A stretch of 64,000 bases of DNA from Shewanella mangrovisoli (GTDB taxonomy: Bacteria; Pseudomonadota; Gammaproteobacteria; Enterobacterales; Shewanellaceae), in contig NZ_CP080412.1 in the NCBI RefSeq assembly GCF_019457635.1, positions 3,844,001 through 3,908,000 on the forward strand, given 5' to 3'. Below the pieces are notes generated by a model. The model was not told the origin of the DNA. It did no database searches and worked only from the letters and a program-made list of their open reading frames with translations. How positions within the stretch are numbered: the stretch's first letter is position 1; each line of letters opens with the position of its first letter. This document shows, one piece after another, positions 9,788 to 18,665 of the stretch. A program made the position numbers and the translations under genes.

Positions 9788-11795
9788 TATTTCTCTCCAA
9801 CCAAAAGGCTTTAGCCTCGGGTCCTGGCATCGCCTTAGCGTATAACCAGCCCTGCACATAACTCACCCCCGCCGCGTTAACAAACTCGGCTTCTTCAGGG
9901 GTTTCAACTCCTTCGGCAATCAAACTGAAGCCTAAACTATTACAAAGCTTACAGATTTGCAGATACAAGGTACGCCCTTTGGGCTCACTGGTGTTGGCCA
10001 GAATACTGCGGTCGAGCTTAATGCCATCCACATTGATCCGACTCAGTAAACTTAAGCTAGAAAACCCTGTCCCGAAGTCATCTAAGAAAAAGCTAAACCC
10101 ATGTTGTTTAAGCTGCTTCATGCTGTTATCGATACGATTTAAATCCAACATAAAGGCCGATTCTAACATCTCAATTTCGACTCGGTTGGCGACGCTGCCT
10201 AACCTTTCATTCATGGTCGCCAACAATTGGGGATCGGTAATATTGTTTGGGTCGATATTGATGCTCACTTTTGGGTAAAAGCCTTCTAATTCCCAGCGAG
10301 CGAGATCCTCTGCAACCGTATTAATCACAAAGCGGTCGATGATATGGGAATAGCCTGCACGCTGAAAGGCATCAATAAAATATGGCCCCTTTAACCTACC
10401 ATGTTCATCCTTCAGGCGAATAAGCGCTTCATATCCAACAACATGATTAGTGCTTAAGGCAATTTTAGGCTGATAGTGTAGTTGCAACTCACCCGCCAAG
10501 ACTTCTTTGATGGTCTTCTCGAGGTTTAATTCGGCCTTAAGTGATTCGGACTGCTGCTGTGAATAATGCTGCTCCGTCATGCGGTCGATATCTGCTTGAA
10601 ACTGCACGCGTTTGATTAACTCGCTATCAAACTCATAATGCTCAGACATCAAGGAGAAACGCCGTACAAAGGGCAGATAAATCAATACCCCAAGTCCTAT
10701 CAATAACACTTGGAAAAACACCGCACTGATATGGCCGCTGGCAATGTAAGCGTTGAGCAATGGCGGTGTGATCCAAGGAAAACTGTGCCCCTCGAAGCTT
10801 AAGATCCCAACATGGATAGCACTGTAAGCTAAGATAAAATTAACCAGTGGGGATAGGATAAACGGCACTAATAAGCGCGGATTAAAGATAATCGGTAGGC
10901 CGTAAATCAGAATTTCATTGATGTTAAAAATCGCAAAGGGTGTGGCAATTTTGGCAATATGCCGAGTGGCACTGTCTTTAGCGCCAATAAAAATGGCAAT
11001 GATCAGCGATAGAGTGGCACCGCTACCGCCGTAGAGAATAAACAAGTCCATAAACTGGCTCGCCGTTAAATGCGGCACCAGTTGCATTAAACCATTATCG
11101 ACGCCAATCAGCAGTAGATAGGCGTTATCGCCATGCACTCCAAAACACCAGAGCACATGGGTGAGCAGGATCCGCATAAACAGTTGCACGCCGAGGCTCG
11201 CTTGCTGCAACCCTTCTATAAATGGCGCAAATAACCATTCTAAAAAGATAGAAGCTTCGGCAACGATGGCAAACAGACCGATAAAACCAATCACTATAGG
11301 GAAGAATAAATTTAAATGTTGCTTTAAGTAACGACTCAGCGCCTTCGCTTTAATCAGTTGCAGCCCCTTCCATGCACTCAAAAAACGTAATAAATAGGCA
11401 GAGATAATTGGCAAAACCGCAATGCGTGGGTCTGCCAAAATGGCGCGCACATAATCGAGATTAAATACATTACCCGTATCTTGAGCATTAATGGCGAGTA
11501 AAATACTGAGCGACAAAGAACACACCACAATTGCCGACAGTTGTAGATATTTAGCAAAGTGAAAGGACAAAGAAATCAGTGCAAGTAATGGAAAAATCTT
11601 TGAAAGTTGCACCGAAAAAAAACTAATTCCCTGATGAAATGCAGAGCCTTGCCAAGTCGGGATACTGATATCGAGTAAGGCAATAATCAGGGATAGAAAC
11701 GAATTAATCAAAATAAAAGGCAGTAACGCGATAAAGGATTCACGTATCGAAATGAGAAAACTTCTATCAAGAAATTGGCGTAGCTCAAACTTCAT
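9780..11795 (-). CDS. PTS EIIC-like membrane domain fused to EAL c-di-GMP phosphodiesterase
   Basis: Residues about 10-380 form a polytopic membrane region resembling a lactose/cellobiose-type PTS EIIC domain; WCFGVHGDNAYLL and NINEILIYGLPIIFNP correspond to its conserved substrate-site segments. No EIIA or EIIB domain is attached. After a short helical linker, residues about 420-665 form an EAL domain with LHYQPK (439), EAL (456-458), SINID, VEIEMLE, DDFGTG (572-577), KLDRS and EGVE (628-631). All recognised metal and catalytic positions appear intact, so it should hydrolyse c-di-GMP. A plausible role is sugar-sensing control of c-di-GMP at the membrane; the ligand is unknown. Confidence 0.88.
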   Translation of the reverse strand: MKFELRQFLDRSFLISIRESFIALLPFILINSFLSLIIALLDISIPTWQGSAFHQGISFFSVQLSKIFPLLALISLSFHFAKYLQLSAIVVCSLSLSILLAINAQDTGNVFNLDYVRAILADPRIAVLPIISAYLLRFLSAWKGLQLIKAKALSRYLKQHLNLFFPIVIGFIGLFAIVAEASIFLEWLFAPFIEGLQQASLGVQLFMRILLTHVLWCFGVHGDNAYLLLIGVDNGLMQLVPHLTASQFMDLFILYGGSGATLSLIIAIFIGAKDSATRHIAKIATPFAIFNINEILIYGLPIIFNPRLLVPFILSPLVNFILAYSAIHVGILSFEGHSFPWITPPLLNAYIASGHISAVFFQVLLIGLGVLIYLPFVRRFSLMSEHYEFDSELIKRVQFQADIDRMTEQHYSQQQSESLKAELNLEKTIKEVLAGELQLHYQPKIALSTNHVVGYEALIRLKDEHGRLKGPYFIDAFQRAGYSHIIDRFVINTVAEDLARWELEGFYPKVSINIDPNNITDPQLLATMNERLGSVANRVEIEMLESAFMLDLNRIDNSMKQLKQHGFSFFLDDFGTGFSSLSLLSRINVDGIKLDRSILANTSEPKGRTLYLQICKLCNSLGFSLIAEGVETPEEAEFVNAAGVSYVQGWLYAKAMPGPEAKAFWLERNSE

Positions 11796-11912
11796 AGCAG
11801 CATTTATATTGATTAGTATTCTCTAACCATAGTCGATACAGAGTATTCCTCATAACGATATGCACTAAATACTGAGTTTCCAAGCAAGAACAAGTGTCAA
11901 TCTCGATGTTCA

Positions 11913-12461
11913 CTAAGCTTGAGTGCGCGCCACCATTAAATAGTAATCTCTTGCCGAAACGGTAAAGAAATCGACCACTTGCATTGTTGCCTTTTGGGTA
12001 TGAGCGGCAAAGGAACGCTCGTTTTCCTCGGCAATAAAGGTCACAGCATAGGCAAAATGAGGGGCAAGTTGCTGATAAATCCCCTTCACCAATGCTTCAA
12101 AAACCCCCTGACCTCGATAGTGTTTATCTATCCAAATGGGGCCATACTGACAAGTATTCAGCTTCGTTAACTTAGGGCCGTCCCACTCGGCCTTAACTAA
12201 GCGATTGAGGAGCGTGCGATAAACTGGCCAAGTTTCGAAAAAGGCCCAACGCCCGGCAATCACATAACCAATAATCCGCTCTTTATCCTCGGCCACCACC
12301 ACCCAATGTCGAGTGACTAATTCGGTCAGCTCACTACGGCCAAAGGCTTGCCCCTCCAAGCCCATCGCCGAAGACGCCAGTTCATCATTGAGGAAGGTTT
12401 TTTCCAATAAAACTAAAGAATCAATATCTTGTGTCGTAGCTGGGCGTATATTTACTGTCAT
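11913..12461 (-). CDS. GNAT family N-acetyltransferase
   Basis: The 182-residue protein opens with a GNAT start (NIRPATTQDIDSLVLLE) and has IIGYVIAGRW, then YGPIWIDKHYRGQGVFEALVKG (read in parts), where HYRGQGVF is the acetyl-CoA binding motif A (R/Q-x-x-G-x-G/A). The acceptor substrate cannot be told from sequence. It is single and followed by a short gap to the EIIC-EAL gene, with no evidence of shared function. Confidence 0.8.
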   Translation of the reverse strand: MTVNIRPATTQDIDSLVLLEKTFLNDELASSAMGLEGQAFGRSELTELVTRHWVVVAEDKERIIGYVIAGRWAFFETWPVYRTLLNRLVKAEWDGPKLTKLNTCQYGPIWIDKHYRGQGVFEALVKGIYQQLAPHFAYAVTFIAEENERSFAAHTQKATMQVVDFFTVSARDYYLMVARTQA

Positions 12462-12634
12462 TCTCTAAACTCAATTTGGCGAGCAATATGGCTGGCGGCG
12501 CGCCAGTATACAGGAGTCATAAATCATCCCAATAATAGATGCATAAAAACTGATGTTTTTTTAGCCCATTGATTTGCAAATTATCCTGTTGTTTCCCAAA
12601 CTTAAGGCATATTTTTTGCCCTTTAGGCGCCACC

Positions 12635-13648
12635 ATGTTGCCCGAAACCATCAACCCCAATGTCAGCCTGCTCGATAGTGACCACCAGCAAGTGAATCTT
12701 GGTCGCTGGATGCATCAATGCGAGTTGATTAAAAGCTATTACAGCGCCACCAGTGTGTTTGTGCTGCAAATGACTCAATCTGGTTTTGAAGTGATAGTCA
12801 GCTCAGTGAGCGAAACGCCACTCTTTACCTCGGGTACTTTGTTTGCGAGCGACTTCCCCCTGTTTGAACAACTTAAACATAGTCCAGCGGAAGGAGACTA
12901 TCTTAATCTCGGTCGTTTTATGCTCGATGAATTGCCACGGGATTTTGATGGTATTCAACATATTCTCTCCCGCCCTATCGCTTGGCCCGACGGCAGCCAA
13001 TTTGGTTCGCTGTGCGTATTAAATCCCCATATGGTCGAGCCCGCGAGCAACAGCGCCATGCTCGAACCGTTCCAAATTTTGCTGCAGCAGGAATTATCCC
13101 TGTTATGCCAAAACCATCGCATTGAATCGCTATCGATGCGCGATCAAGAGACCGGCATGCTCAACCATTACGGTTTTATGATGATGGCGCCCAGGCAACT
13201 CAATCTAGGACGACGTTTTGGCGCCCATGCGGGGATCGTCTTCTTCGAATTAACAGAAGCAAATTCGTCGGAAAATACTTTAGAAGAGAAACACCATAGA
13301 CTGCTGGGCAATTTGGTCCAAGATACTATTCGCACCGCCGATGTCGCCGCCCATTACAGTACGACTCAATTTGTGGTGTTAGCCTTCGTCGATAGCGAGC
13401 GCGATATATTGCACATAATGAAGCGGGTCGAAAAACAATTAGAACAACAAAACCCCCATCTAAAACTCGATGCCAGTTACAGCTTCTTTACCCCAGAATC
13501 GACGGCCAAGTTAGCGCCCATGATGGAAGATGCGCGCTGCAAACTCAAATCTATGCAGCCAGAGCCTGAACCAAACCAAGCAAATCAAGCGCCCAAGTTC
13601 GATGCCGAGCAGTATGATAATCCCGCCGCCGACTCGGCCGAACTCTAG
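12635..13648 (+). CDS. GAF-like protein with degenerate GGDEF domain
   Basis: ATG at 12635 gives a 337-residue protein; the frame is open further up to 12569. Residues about 20-155 look like a GAF sensor (ending PIAWPDGSQFGSLCVLNP). Residues about 167-300 follow the diguanylate cyclase layout: SMRDQETGMLNHYGF corresponds to the usual D-x-LTGLxNRRxF, but the GGDEF loop is replaced by STTQF (242-246). It therefore lacks the catalytic motif and probably does not make c-di-GMP. The C-terminus is a proline- and acid-rich tail. It may be a GAF-controlled regulatory protein. Confidence 0.78.
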   Translation: MLPETINPNVSLLDSDHQQVNLGRWMHQCELIKSYYSATSVFVLQMTQSGFEVIVSSVSETPLFTSGTLFASDFPLFEQLKHSPAEGDYLNLGRFMLDELPRDFDGIQHILSRPIAWPDGSQFGSLCVLNPHMVEPASNSAMLEPFQILLQQELSLLCQNHRIESLSMRDQETGMLNHYGFMMMAPRQLNLGRRFGAHAGIVFFELTEANSSENTLEEKHHRLLGNLVQDTIRTADVAAHYSTTQFVVLAFVDSERDILHIMKRVEKQLEQQNPHLKLDASYSFFTPESTAKLAPMMEDARCKLKSMQPEPEPNQANQAPKFDAEQYDNPAADSAEL

Positions 13649-13661
13649 CTTTTACGGGCGA

Positions 13662-13895
13662 TTAGTCTTTAGGAAGCTCGTCCTGACGCTTCGCCCATTG
13701 GATAAACAGCACCACGGGATAGGGTGACATCAATACGAGTCCTAAACCAATGAGGCTTGAGATCAGTAACATACCGCTGATTTCTAGACTCCATTGGGTC
13801 AACATATAGATCCCAAGTCCACAAACTAACATCAAAACACCTAACCAATGTAAAAACTTCAATAAATTCATAGTGCTTTTAATGGTATCTGTCAT
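13662..13895 (-). CDS. Small inner-membrane protein, two TM segments
   Basis: The 77-residue product has two hydrophobic segments (FLHWLGVLMLVCGLGIYML and ISGMLLISSLIGLGLVLM) and a short charged C-terminus. I do not recognise a family. It is divergent from the META-domain lipoprotein gene and converges with the GAF/GGDEF gene. Confidence 0.6.
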   Translation of the reverse strand: MTDTIKSTMNLLKFLHWLGVLMLVCGLGIYMLTQWSLEISGMLLISSLIGLGLVLMSPYPVVLFIQWAKRQDELPKD

Positions 13896-13965
13896 ATAAA
13901 CCTCTTTTTATCTCCCGCTAAACTTGTACACTATGGCCATGAATACGGAAAAAGGAACTGAGACA

Positions 13966-14382
13966 ATGTTAAAACAAACATTTCTATTAAGCGCATTACT
14001 TTTTGGTTTAACCGCATGTCAGAGCACTGACGTTGCCAATCAGGACACAGTGCCATTACAGGGAAGTTGGCATATTGAAGCCGTTCAAGGGCAACCCACT
14101 GTGGATTACAGCCCTGCGCAAATTACCTTCGCTGATGAAGGTAAACTCTCTGGCAATAACAGCTGCAACAACTTCTTTGGCCAATATAGCCAACAGGGAC
14201 AGGAGCTAAAAATCATTCCTGGCGGCAGCACGATGAAGGCCTGTGTCGATGCGCTGATGCAGCAGGAGCATAAAGTGATGCAAGCCCTGCCGTTAGTCGC
14301 TAAGGCCAAGTTAGTGCAAGGTCGTTTAACTCTGCTTAGCAGCGACGATAAGCCCGTCCTCGTCCTAAGCCAGCTTAAATAA
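13966..14382 (+). CDS. META domain lipoprotein (HslJ-like)
   Basis: ATG at 13966 follows AAAGGAAC and gives a 138-residue protein with a lipoprotein signal ending in the lipobox LTAC. The mature part has a META-domain pattern: LQGSWHIEAVQG, ITFADEGKLSGNNSCNNFFG, and MKACVDALMQQE. E. coli HslJ, of the same family, is linked to heat shock and novobiocin resistance. The longer frame from 13924 is less likely because it would bury the signal peptide. Expected location: periplasmic face of a membrane. Confidence 0.85.
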   Translation: MLKQTFLLSALLFGLTACQSTDVANQDTVPLQGSWHIEAVQGQPTVDYSPAQITFADEGKLSGNNSCNNFFGQYSQQGQELKIIPGGSTMKACVDALMQQEHKVMQALPLVAKAKLVQGRLTLLSSDDKPVLVLSQLK

Positions 14383-14397
14383 GCTCGCTTCGATAAT

Positions 14398-14424
14398 AAA
14401 AAACCGCCTAGTTGGCGGTTTTTT
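14398..14424 (+). terminator. Bidirectional terminator
   Basis: An ACCGCC/GGCGGT stem lies between A6 and T6. It stands between the converging META lipoprotein and symporter genes and can serve both. Confidence 0.88.
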
Positions 14425-14437
14425 ATTATTCGATGAA

Positions 14438-15760
14438 TTAGCTTTTCGTCACGGCGTTTTCACTCGCGGCATTTTGCTCGGCAATCATAGCGCTCTGCAC
14501 CATGTCGGCATTGTAATGCTCAACATCGAGCTCATCTTCCGACTTAGCAATCACAGTCGTCGCCACTAAGTCGCCAGAAACGTTTACCACGGTGCGCGCC
14601 ATATCGAGAATACGGTCAATCCCCGCAATCAAGGCCACGCCTTCTAAGGGCAAGCCCACGGTCGAGAGCACTAAGGTCAACATCACTAGGCCTGCACCCG
14701 GCACACCCGCGGTGCCGATTGAGGCTAAGGTCGCGGTTAAAATAATCGTCAGATAGTCGACCCAAGTTAAATCGATACCAAAGGCCTGCGCCACAAACAG
14801 CGCGGTCACGCCTTGGTATAAAGCCGTACCATCCATATTGATGGTGGTCCCTAAGGGCAGCACAAAGCTAGAGATCTTCTTATTTACCCCAAGGTATTCG
14901 CTCGCACATTTCATGCTTGCAGGTAAAGTACCCGCCGAACTTGAGGTGGTAAATGCCACCGCCATCGCATTGCTGATCCCCTTGAAGAAATGCAGTGGAT
15001 TTAGCTTGGCAAATAGGCGCAGCACTATGCTGTAGAAGCCTAACACGTGGATAATACAGCCAATATAAACGGCAATAATCACTTTAATCAGCGGCCACAG
15101 CATGTCGATGCCATACTCGCCCGCGACCCATGCCATCAGACCAAACACCCCATAAGGCGCAAGCTTCATCACCATGTCGGTGAGTTTGTACATGGCCTCG
15201 GCAAGGCTTTCAAATACCTTGATCGCAGGCTTACCATGGTCGCCAATCAAGACCAAAGCAATCCCTAGCGCCACTGCAAACACAATGACTTGCAGAATTT
15301 GACCACTCGCCAAGGCGGCAACGGGGTTGGTAGGGACTATATCAATCAGGGTTTGCATCACCGAAGGCACTTCTTTTGCCGTTTGTACCGCTTCGTGTTG
15401 CAGTAAAGGCACGCCCGCACCGGGTTGCACCACATAGCCCACGGCTAAACCTAGGCTGATCGCAATCGCGGTGGTGCACAGGTAAAACGCAAAGGATTTA
15501 AACCCAATTCGGCCCATTTTGGCGGTGTCTTCCATTGAGGTCACACCGACAATCAAGGAACAAAACACTAAAGGCACGATCAGCATCTTGATGGTATTCA
15601 CAAACAGGGTGCCAATAGGTTTCAGGTAAGAAGCCTGCTCACCTAAACTGATGCCCACCGCAATCCCCAACACCATACCAACGAAAATTTGCAGCCACAG
15701 GGGCACTGACATCCAGGAAGACCAGATCCGGCCTAGGGCTGATGACCTTTGTTTTGACAT
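14438..15760 (-). CDS. Dicarboxylate/amino acid:cation symporter (DAACS family)
   Basis: The 440-residue membrane protein carries hallmarks of the glutamate/C4-dicarboxylate symporter family: the serine-rich hairpin (TTSSSAGTLPASMKC), NMDGTALYQG in TM7, and ALIAGIDRILDMARTVVNVSGD (in pieces) in TM8. Members couple uptake of glutamate, aspartate or C4-dicarboxylates to Na+ or H+. The exact substrate cannot be assigned here, so no symbol is given. It is transcribed alone, with a terminator shared with the opposing lipoprotein gene. Confidence 0.9.
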   Translation of the reverse strand: MSKQRSSALGRIWSSWMSVPLWLQIFVGMVLGIAVGISLGEQASYLKPIGTLFVNTIKMLIVPLVFCSLIVGVTSMEDTAKMGRIGFKSFAFYLCTTAIAISLGLAVGYVVQPGAGVPLLQHEAVQTAKEVPSVMQTLIDIVPTNPVAALASGQILQVIVFAVALGIALVLIGDHGKPAIKVFESLAEAMYKLTDMVMKLAPYGVFGLMAWVAGEYGIDMLWPLIKVIIAVYIGCIIHVLGFYSIVLRLFAKLNPLHFFKGISNAMAVAFTTSSSAGTLPASMKCASEYLGVNKKISSFVLPLGTTINMDGTALYQGVTALFVAQAFGIDLTWVDYLTIILTATLASIGTAGVPGAGLVMLTLVLSTVGLPLEGVALIAGIDRILDMARTVVNVSGDLVATTVIAKSEDELDVEHYNADMVQSAMIAEQNAASENAVTKS

Positions 15761-15921
15761 GTTTATAACCTTGAGTTTTAAATGATGATAGGGCTGAGCC
15801 TTATCCTTGGCGGGACTAACTTAACTTAGCCAGCCGCCGAGTCTAACATAAGGGATAAAATTCTAAGGATGATCTATATCACGTTGATGCCAACCGCTGC
15901 AAAATCCAGCTAAGGCAAAGC

Positions 15922-16218
15922 TTAGGCCTCAAATTGCACCGAATTGACTGAGGCGGCAAAACGTTGGCGATAAAGGGATGCGGGCGGCTGCTCGCACTCG
16001 ATAAGGTAGCTCCAATAGTCATCGTCAAAACCGCTGAAGAGTGACTGATTATCCCCCTGCGATTTGAGGATCAAATACCACCAAACCAGCCCCCATAACC
16101 CAAAAGTGATTAAGGTAAGTACAAAGTGCATCCCATGATTAATCTGAAGATCTTTTTGCACATCATAGGCTTGTAAAAATTTGGGCTTAAAGCGACGAGT
16201 TGATTTTACGAATGCCAT
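15922..16218 (-). CDS. Small membrane protein, 98 aa, unknown
   Basis: One strong hydrophobic segment (FVLTLITFGLWGLVWWYLIL) follows a basic N-terminus (KSTRRFKPKFLQAYDV); the C-terminal half is soluble and acidic. I do not recognise the family. It is monocistronic, between the symporter and an opposing GNAT gene. Confidence 0.6.
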   Translation of the reverse strand: MAFVKSTRRFKPKFLQAYDVQKDLQINHGMHFVLTLITFGLWGLVWWYLILKSQGDNQSLFSGFDDDYWSYLIECEQPPASLYRQRFAASVNSVQFEA

Positions 16219-16438
16219 AATCGCACCACTCCCTTAAGGTGAAAACCTTATTCAAGCCTAGCAGATTAGACTTTAGTCGTACAAAAATCAGCCGCGATTA
16301 AAGCAGGATTTGAAACGCTGTTCTCTCGTTCTTCTAAACGGTTCCGTGCTAAAGTGTGCCGCCGAATAAAAGCCGATGCATAAGCGTCATCCCCATACAC
16401 AAGAGCGGTAGAGGTACTAACCGCCGAGGAGTTGTTAT

Positions 16439-16882
16439 ATGTTGATCCGTAAAGCCAAAGTGCAAGATCTCACCGCCCTAGTTCAATTTAATCAGGCAAT
16501 GGCGCAGGAGACCGAAAGCCTCGCCCTAGACGAAACGACCCTGATTAAAGGCGTCAACACCCTACTGAATCACCCTGAAAAAGGCTTTTATCTGGTAGCC
16601 GAAATCGATGGCGACATTGTCGGTTCGCTGATGGTTACCTTCGAGTGGAGCGACTGGCGCGCCAAAGATTACTACTGGATCCAAAGCGTTTATATTCGTC
16701 CACAGAATCGCCGTCAGGGGATTTATGGCAAGCTCTATGCTGAGGTGAAACAACTGGCCGAAGCCAATGGTGGCGCCGCGAGTTTCCGTCTCTATGTGGA
16801 GCAGGAAAATACCGCCGCTCAGCAAACCTACCAAGCACTAGGGATGAAGCAGAGTTACTATCTGATGTACGAAGAGAAGTAA
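16439..16882 (+). CDS. GNAT family N-acetyltransferase
   Basis: The 147-residue protein begins MLIRKAKVQDLTALVQFN and has the acetyl-CoA motif IRPQNRRQGIYGKLY and a C-terminal YQALGMKQSYYLMYEE, all normal for GNAT enzymes. The WIQSVYIRP strand preceding motif A supports this. The target is unknown. A terminator follows immediately. Confidence 0.85.
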   Translation: MLIRKAKVQDLTALVQFNQAMAQETESLALDETTLIKGVNTLLNHPEKGFYLVAEIDGDIVGSLMVTFEWSDWRAKDYYWIQSVYIRPQNRRQGIYGKLYAEVKQLAEANGGAASFRLYVEQENTAAQQTYQALGMKQSYYLMYEEK

Positions 16883-16883
16883 T

Positions 16884-16913
16884 AAAAAAGGATCGGGCAT
16901 CACCCGATCCTTT
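16884..16913 (+). terminator. Bidirectional terminator
   Basis: A GGATCGGG/CCCGATCC stem with A6 before and TTT after, between the converging GNAT and sdaC genes. Confidence 0.85.
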
Positions 16914-16940
16914 CGTTTCAAACCGCTTTTAATTCCAAGC

Positions 16941-18233
16941 TTAGCTTAACAAGCCAAACAGAATAGCCGTCATCGCCAGCAGGCCCGCAATAATCACAAA
17001 CACGTTGCTGATGCGGTTACGGTAAGCCTTCAAAGCTGGCACTTTGTACACAGCATACATTGGCATTAAGTACAAAATTGCCGCAATAATCGGCCCGCCC
17101 AGCGCCTCAATCATCCCCAAAATACTTGGGTTTTTAATCGCAACAGCCCAAATCGTGGCAAACATAAACACTAAGATAAACTTGTTCAGCTTGTTCTCAC
17201 TGATTTGTTTGTTACTTGAGCGCAGCTGCTTAACGATAATGCCCTTCATGCCCTCAGTCGCACCCATATAGTGGCCAAAGAAAGAAGACACAATCGCCAC
17301 AAATGCGATAAAAGGCCCGAAATAGCTGACAAAACCACTGTCATGCACGTTCGCAAGGTAAGATAAAATCGGCAGGTTCTTCGCCTTCGCTTCGGCCAAC
17401 TGTTCTGGCGATAGTGACAACACGCAGGAGAACACGAATAACATCACAAAGCCGACTAACATCATTGAGGTATTACGTAGAATCACATCGGCCTTACGGG
17501 CCGCGTTGACGCCGTGGTCACGCTTAAGAGAAACCGAAAATTGCGAAATCGCTGGAGAATGGTTAAAGGCAAACACCAATACAGGAATGGTTAACCATAC
17601 AGTACCTAAAAAGGCGCCGGTGTCTGGCACGACTTGCAGTGCATCCATTTTCCACTCTGGGATCAGATAGATGGACATAAAGGCCAAAATCCCCACCAAC
17701 GGATAGACCAGCAGCTGAGTCACCTTCAGCATAAATTGCTCACCAGCAACCATCACGGCCATCATGCCGAAAATCAACACGCCTGACAGCAGGAAACGTG
17801 GTGGTGAGGCCATGCCCAACTGGTTGACGATAAAGCTGTCAACTGTGTTAGTGATCCCCACACCGTAGATCAGCACAATGGGATAAATCGCTAAGAAATA
17901 CAGCAGCGTAATCGCCTTGCCCGCGCCAATCCCAAAGTGTTCTTCAACTACTTGGGTAATGTCACTGCCGGGAATACTCGATGAACATACGAAGCGTGAC
18001 AGGCCGCGGTGGGCGAGATAGGTCATAGGGCCGATGATGATGGCCATCAAGACTAAGGGCCAAAAACCGCCCATGCCCGCATTGATAGGAAGAAATAGAA
18101 TGCCCGCCCCCACAGCGGTGCCGAATAAACTTAGCATCCAAGTGGTGTCTTGGCGCGTCCATGGTAAGTGTCTTGTTGTGCTTTCTTGCGTGCTTTGAGG
18201 TGTTTCGAGAACACTTATCGCATCTTTTTGCAT
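16941..18233 (-). CDS. sdaC: Serine transporter, HAAAP family (SdaC-like)
   Basis: The 430-residue protein has about eleven membrane segments. The sequence [20 protein letters not shown] is the first-TM signature of hydroxy/aromatic amino acid permeases, and the length matches E. coli SdaC (429 residues). SdaC imports L-serine with H+. [20 protein letters not shown] fits SdaC better than the tryptophan/tyrosine permeases. No serine deaminase gene is adjacent, so substrate assignment rests on family resemblance only. Confidence 0.8.
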   Translation of the reverse strand: MQKDAISVLETPQSTQESTTRHLPWTRQDTTWMLSLFGTAVGAGILFLPINAGMGGFWPLVLMAIIIGPMTYLAHRGLSRFVCSSSIPGSDITQVVEEHFGIGAGKAITLLYFLAIYPIVLIYGVGITNTVDSFIVNQLGMASPPRFLLSGVLIFGMMAVMVAGEQFMLKVTQLLVYPLVGILAFMSIYLIPEWKMDALQVVPDTGAFLGTVWLTIPVLVFAFNHSPAISQFSVSLKRDHGVNAARKADVILRNTSMMLVGFVMLFVFSCVLSLSPEQLAEAKAKNLPILSYLANVHDSGFVSYFGPFIAFVAIVSSFFGHYMGATEGMKGIIVKQLRSSNKQISENKLNKFILVFMFATIWAVAIKNPSILGMIEALGGPIIAAILYLMPMYAVYKVPALKAYRNRISNVFVIIAGLLAMTAILFGLLS

Positions 18234-18665
18234 ATTAAAATTACCTTACGGTGATACCGCATAAAAAATTCGGCGTAAGGATAGCGAAAAAGCTTAAGCA
18301 AAAGTTGATCTAACACCATTTTAAGTAATGAAATTTCAAATAAAACTGAGTTTGCGATCTAGATCCATGAATTTACGTAATAAATTTTCAATATCGCAGC
18401 AAAAAGATCACACAAAAACACCAATAACGTACAGTTAATTCACCCCTGCACCTAAGCGTTGACACGGCCAGTTTGTCGATAAAAACCACAAAACCGCATC
18501 AAGTCGCAAAAATGCATTAAATGCGACCAGCTTCAATTAAGCCCTATAAAAGCTTGATCGAGATCACTGTGCAAATTGTTAAATTTTTACATTTTGAAAC
18601 AGCGAGCTCTGAGCAATAAAAAAGGCCCACCTAAGTGGGCCCATCCATTCACTACAACTCAGCAA
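18234..18665. promoter_or_regulatory. sdaC upstream region
   Basis: This 432-bp region holds the sdaC promoter and the acylase terminator. Two CRP-like palindromes are visible: TGCGATCTAGATCCAT (18353-18368) and TTGATCGAGATCACTG (18554-18569); both are imperfect matches to TGTGA-N6-TCACA. Nothing coding is apparent. Confidence 0.4.
18618..18642 (-). terminator. Rho-independent terminator after the acylase gene
   Basis: On the minus strand a GGCCCAC/GTGGGCC stem is followed by T6, 24 bp past the acylase stop. Confidence 0.87.
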
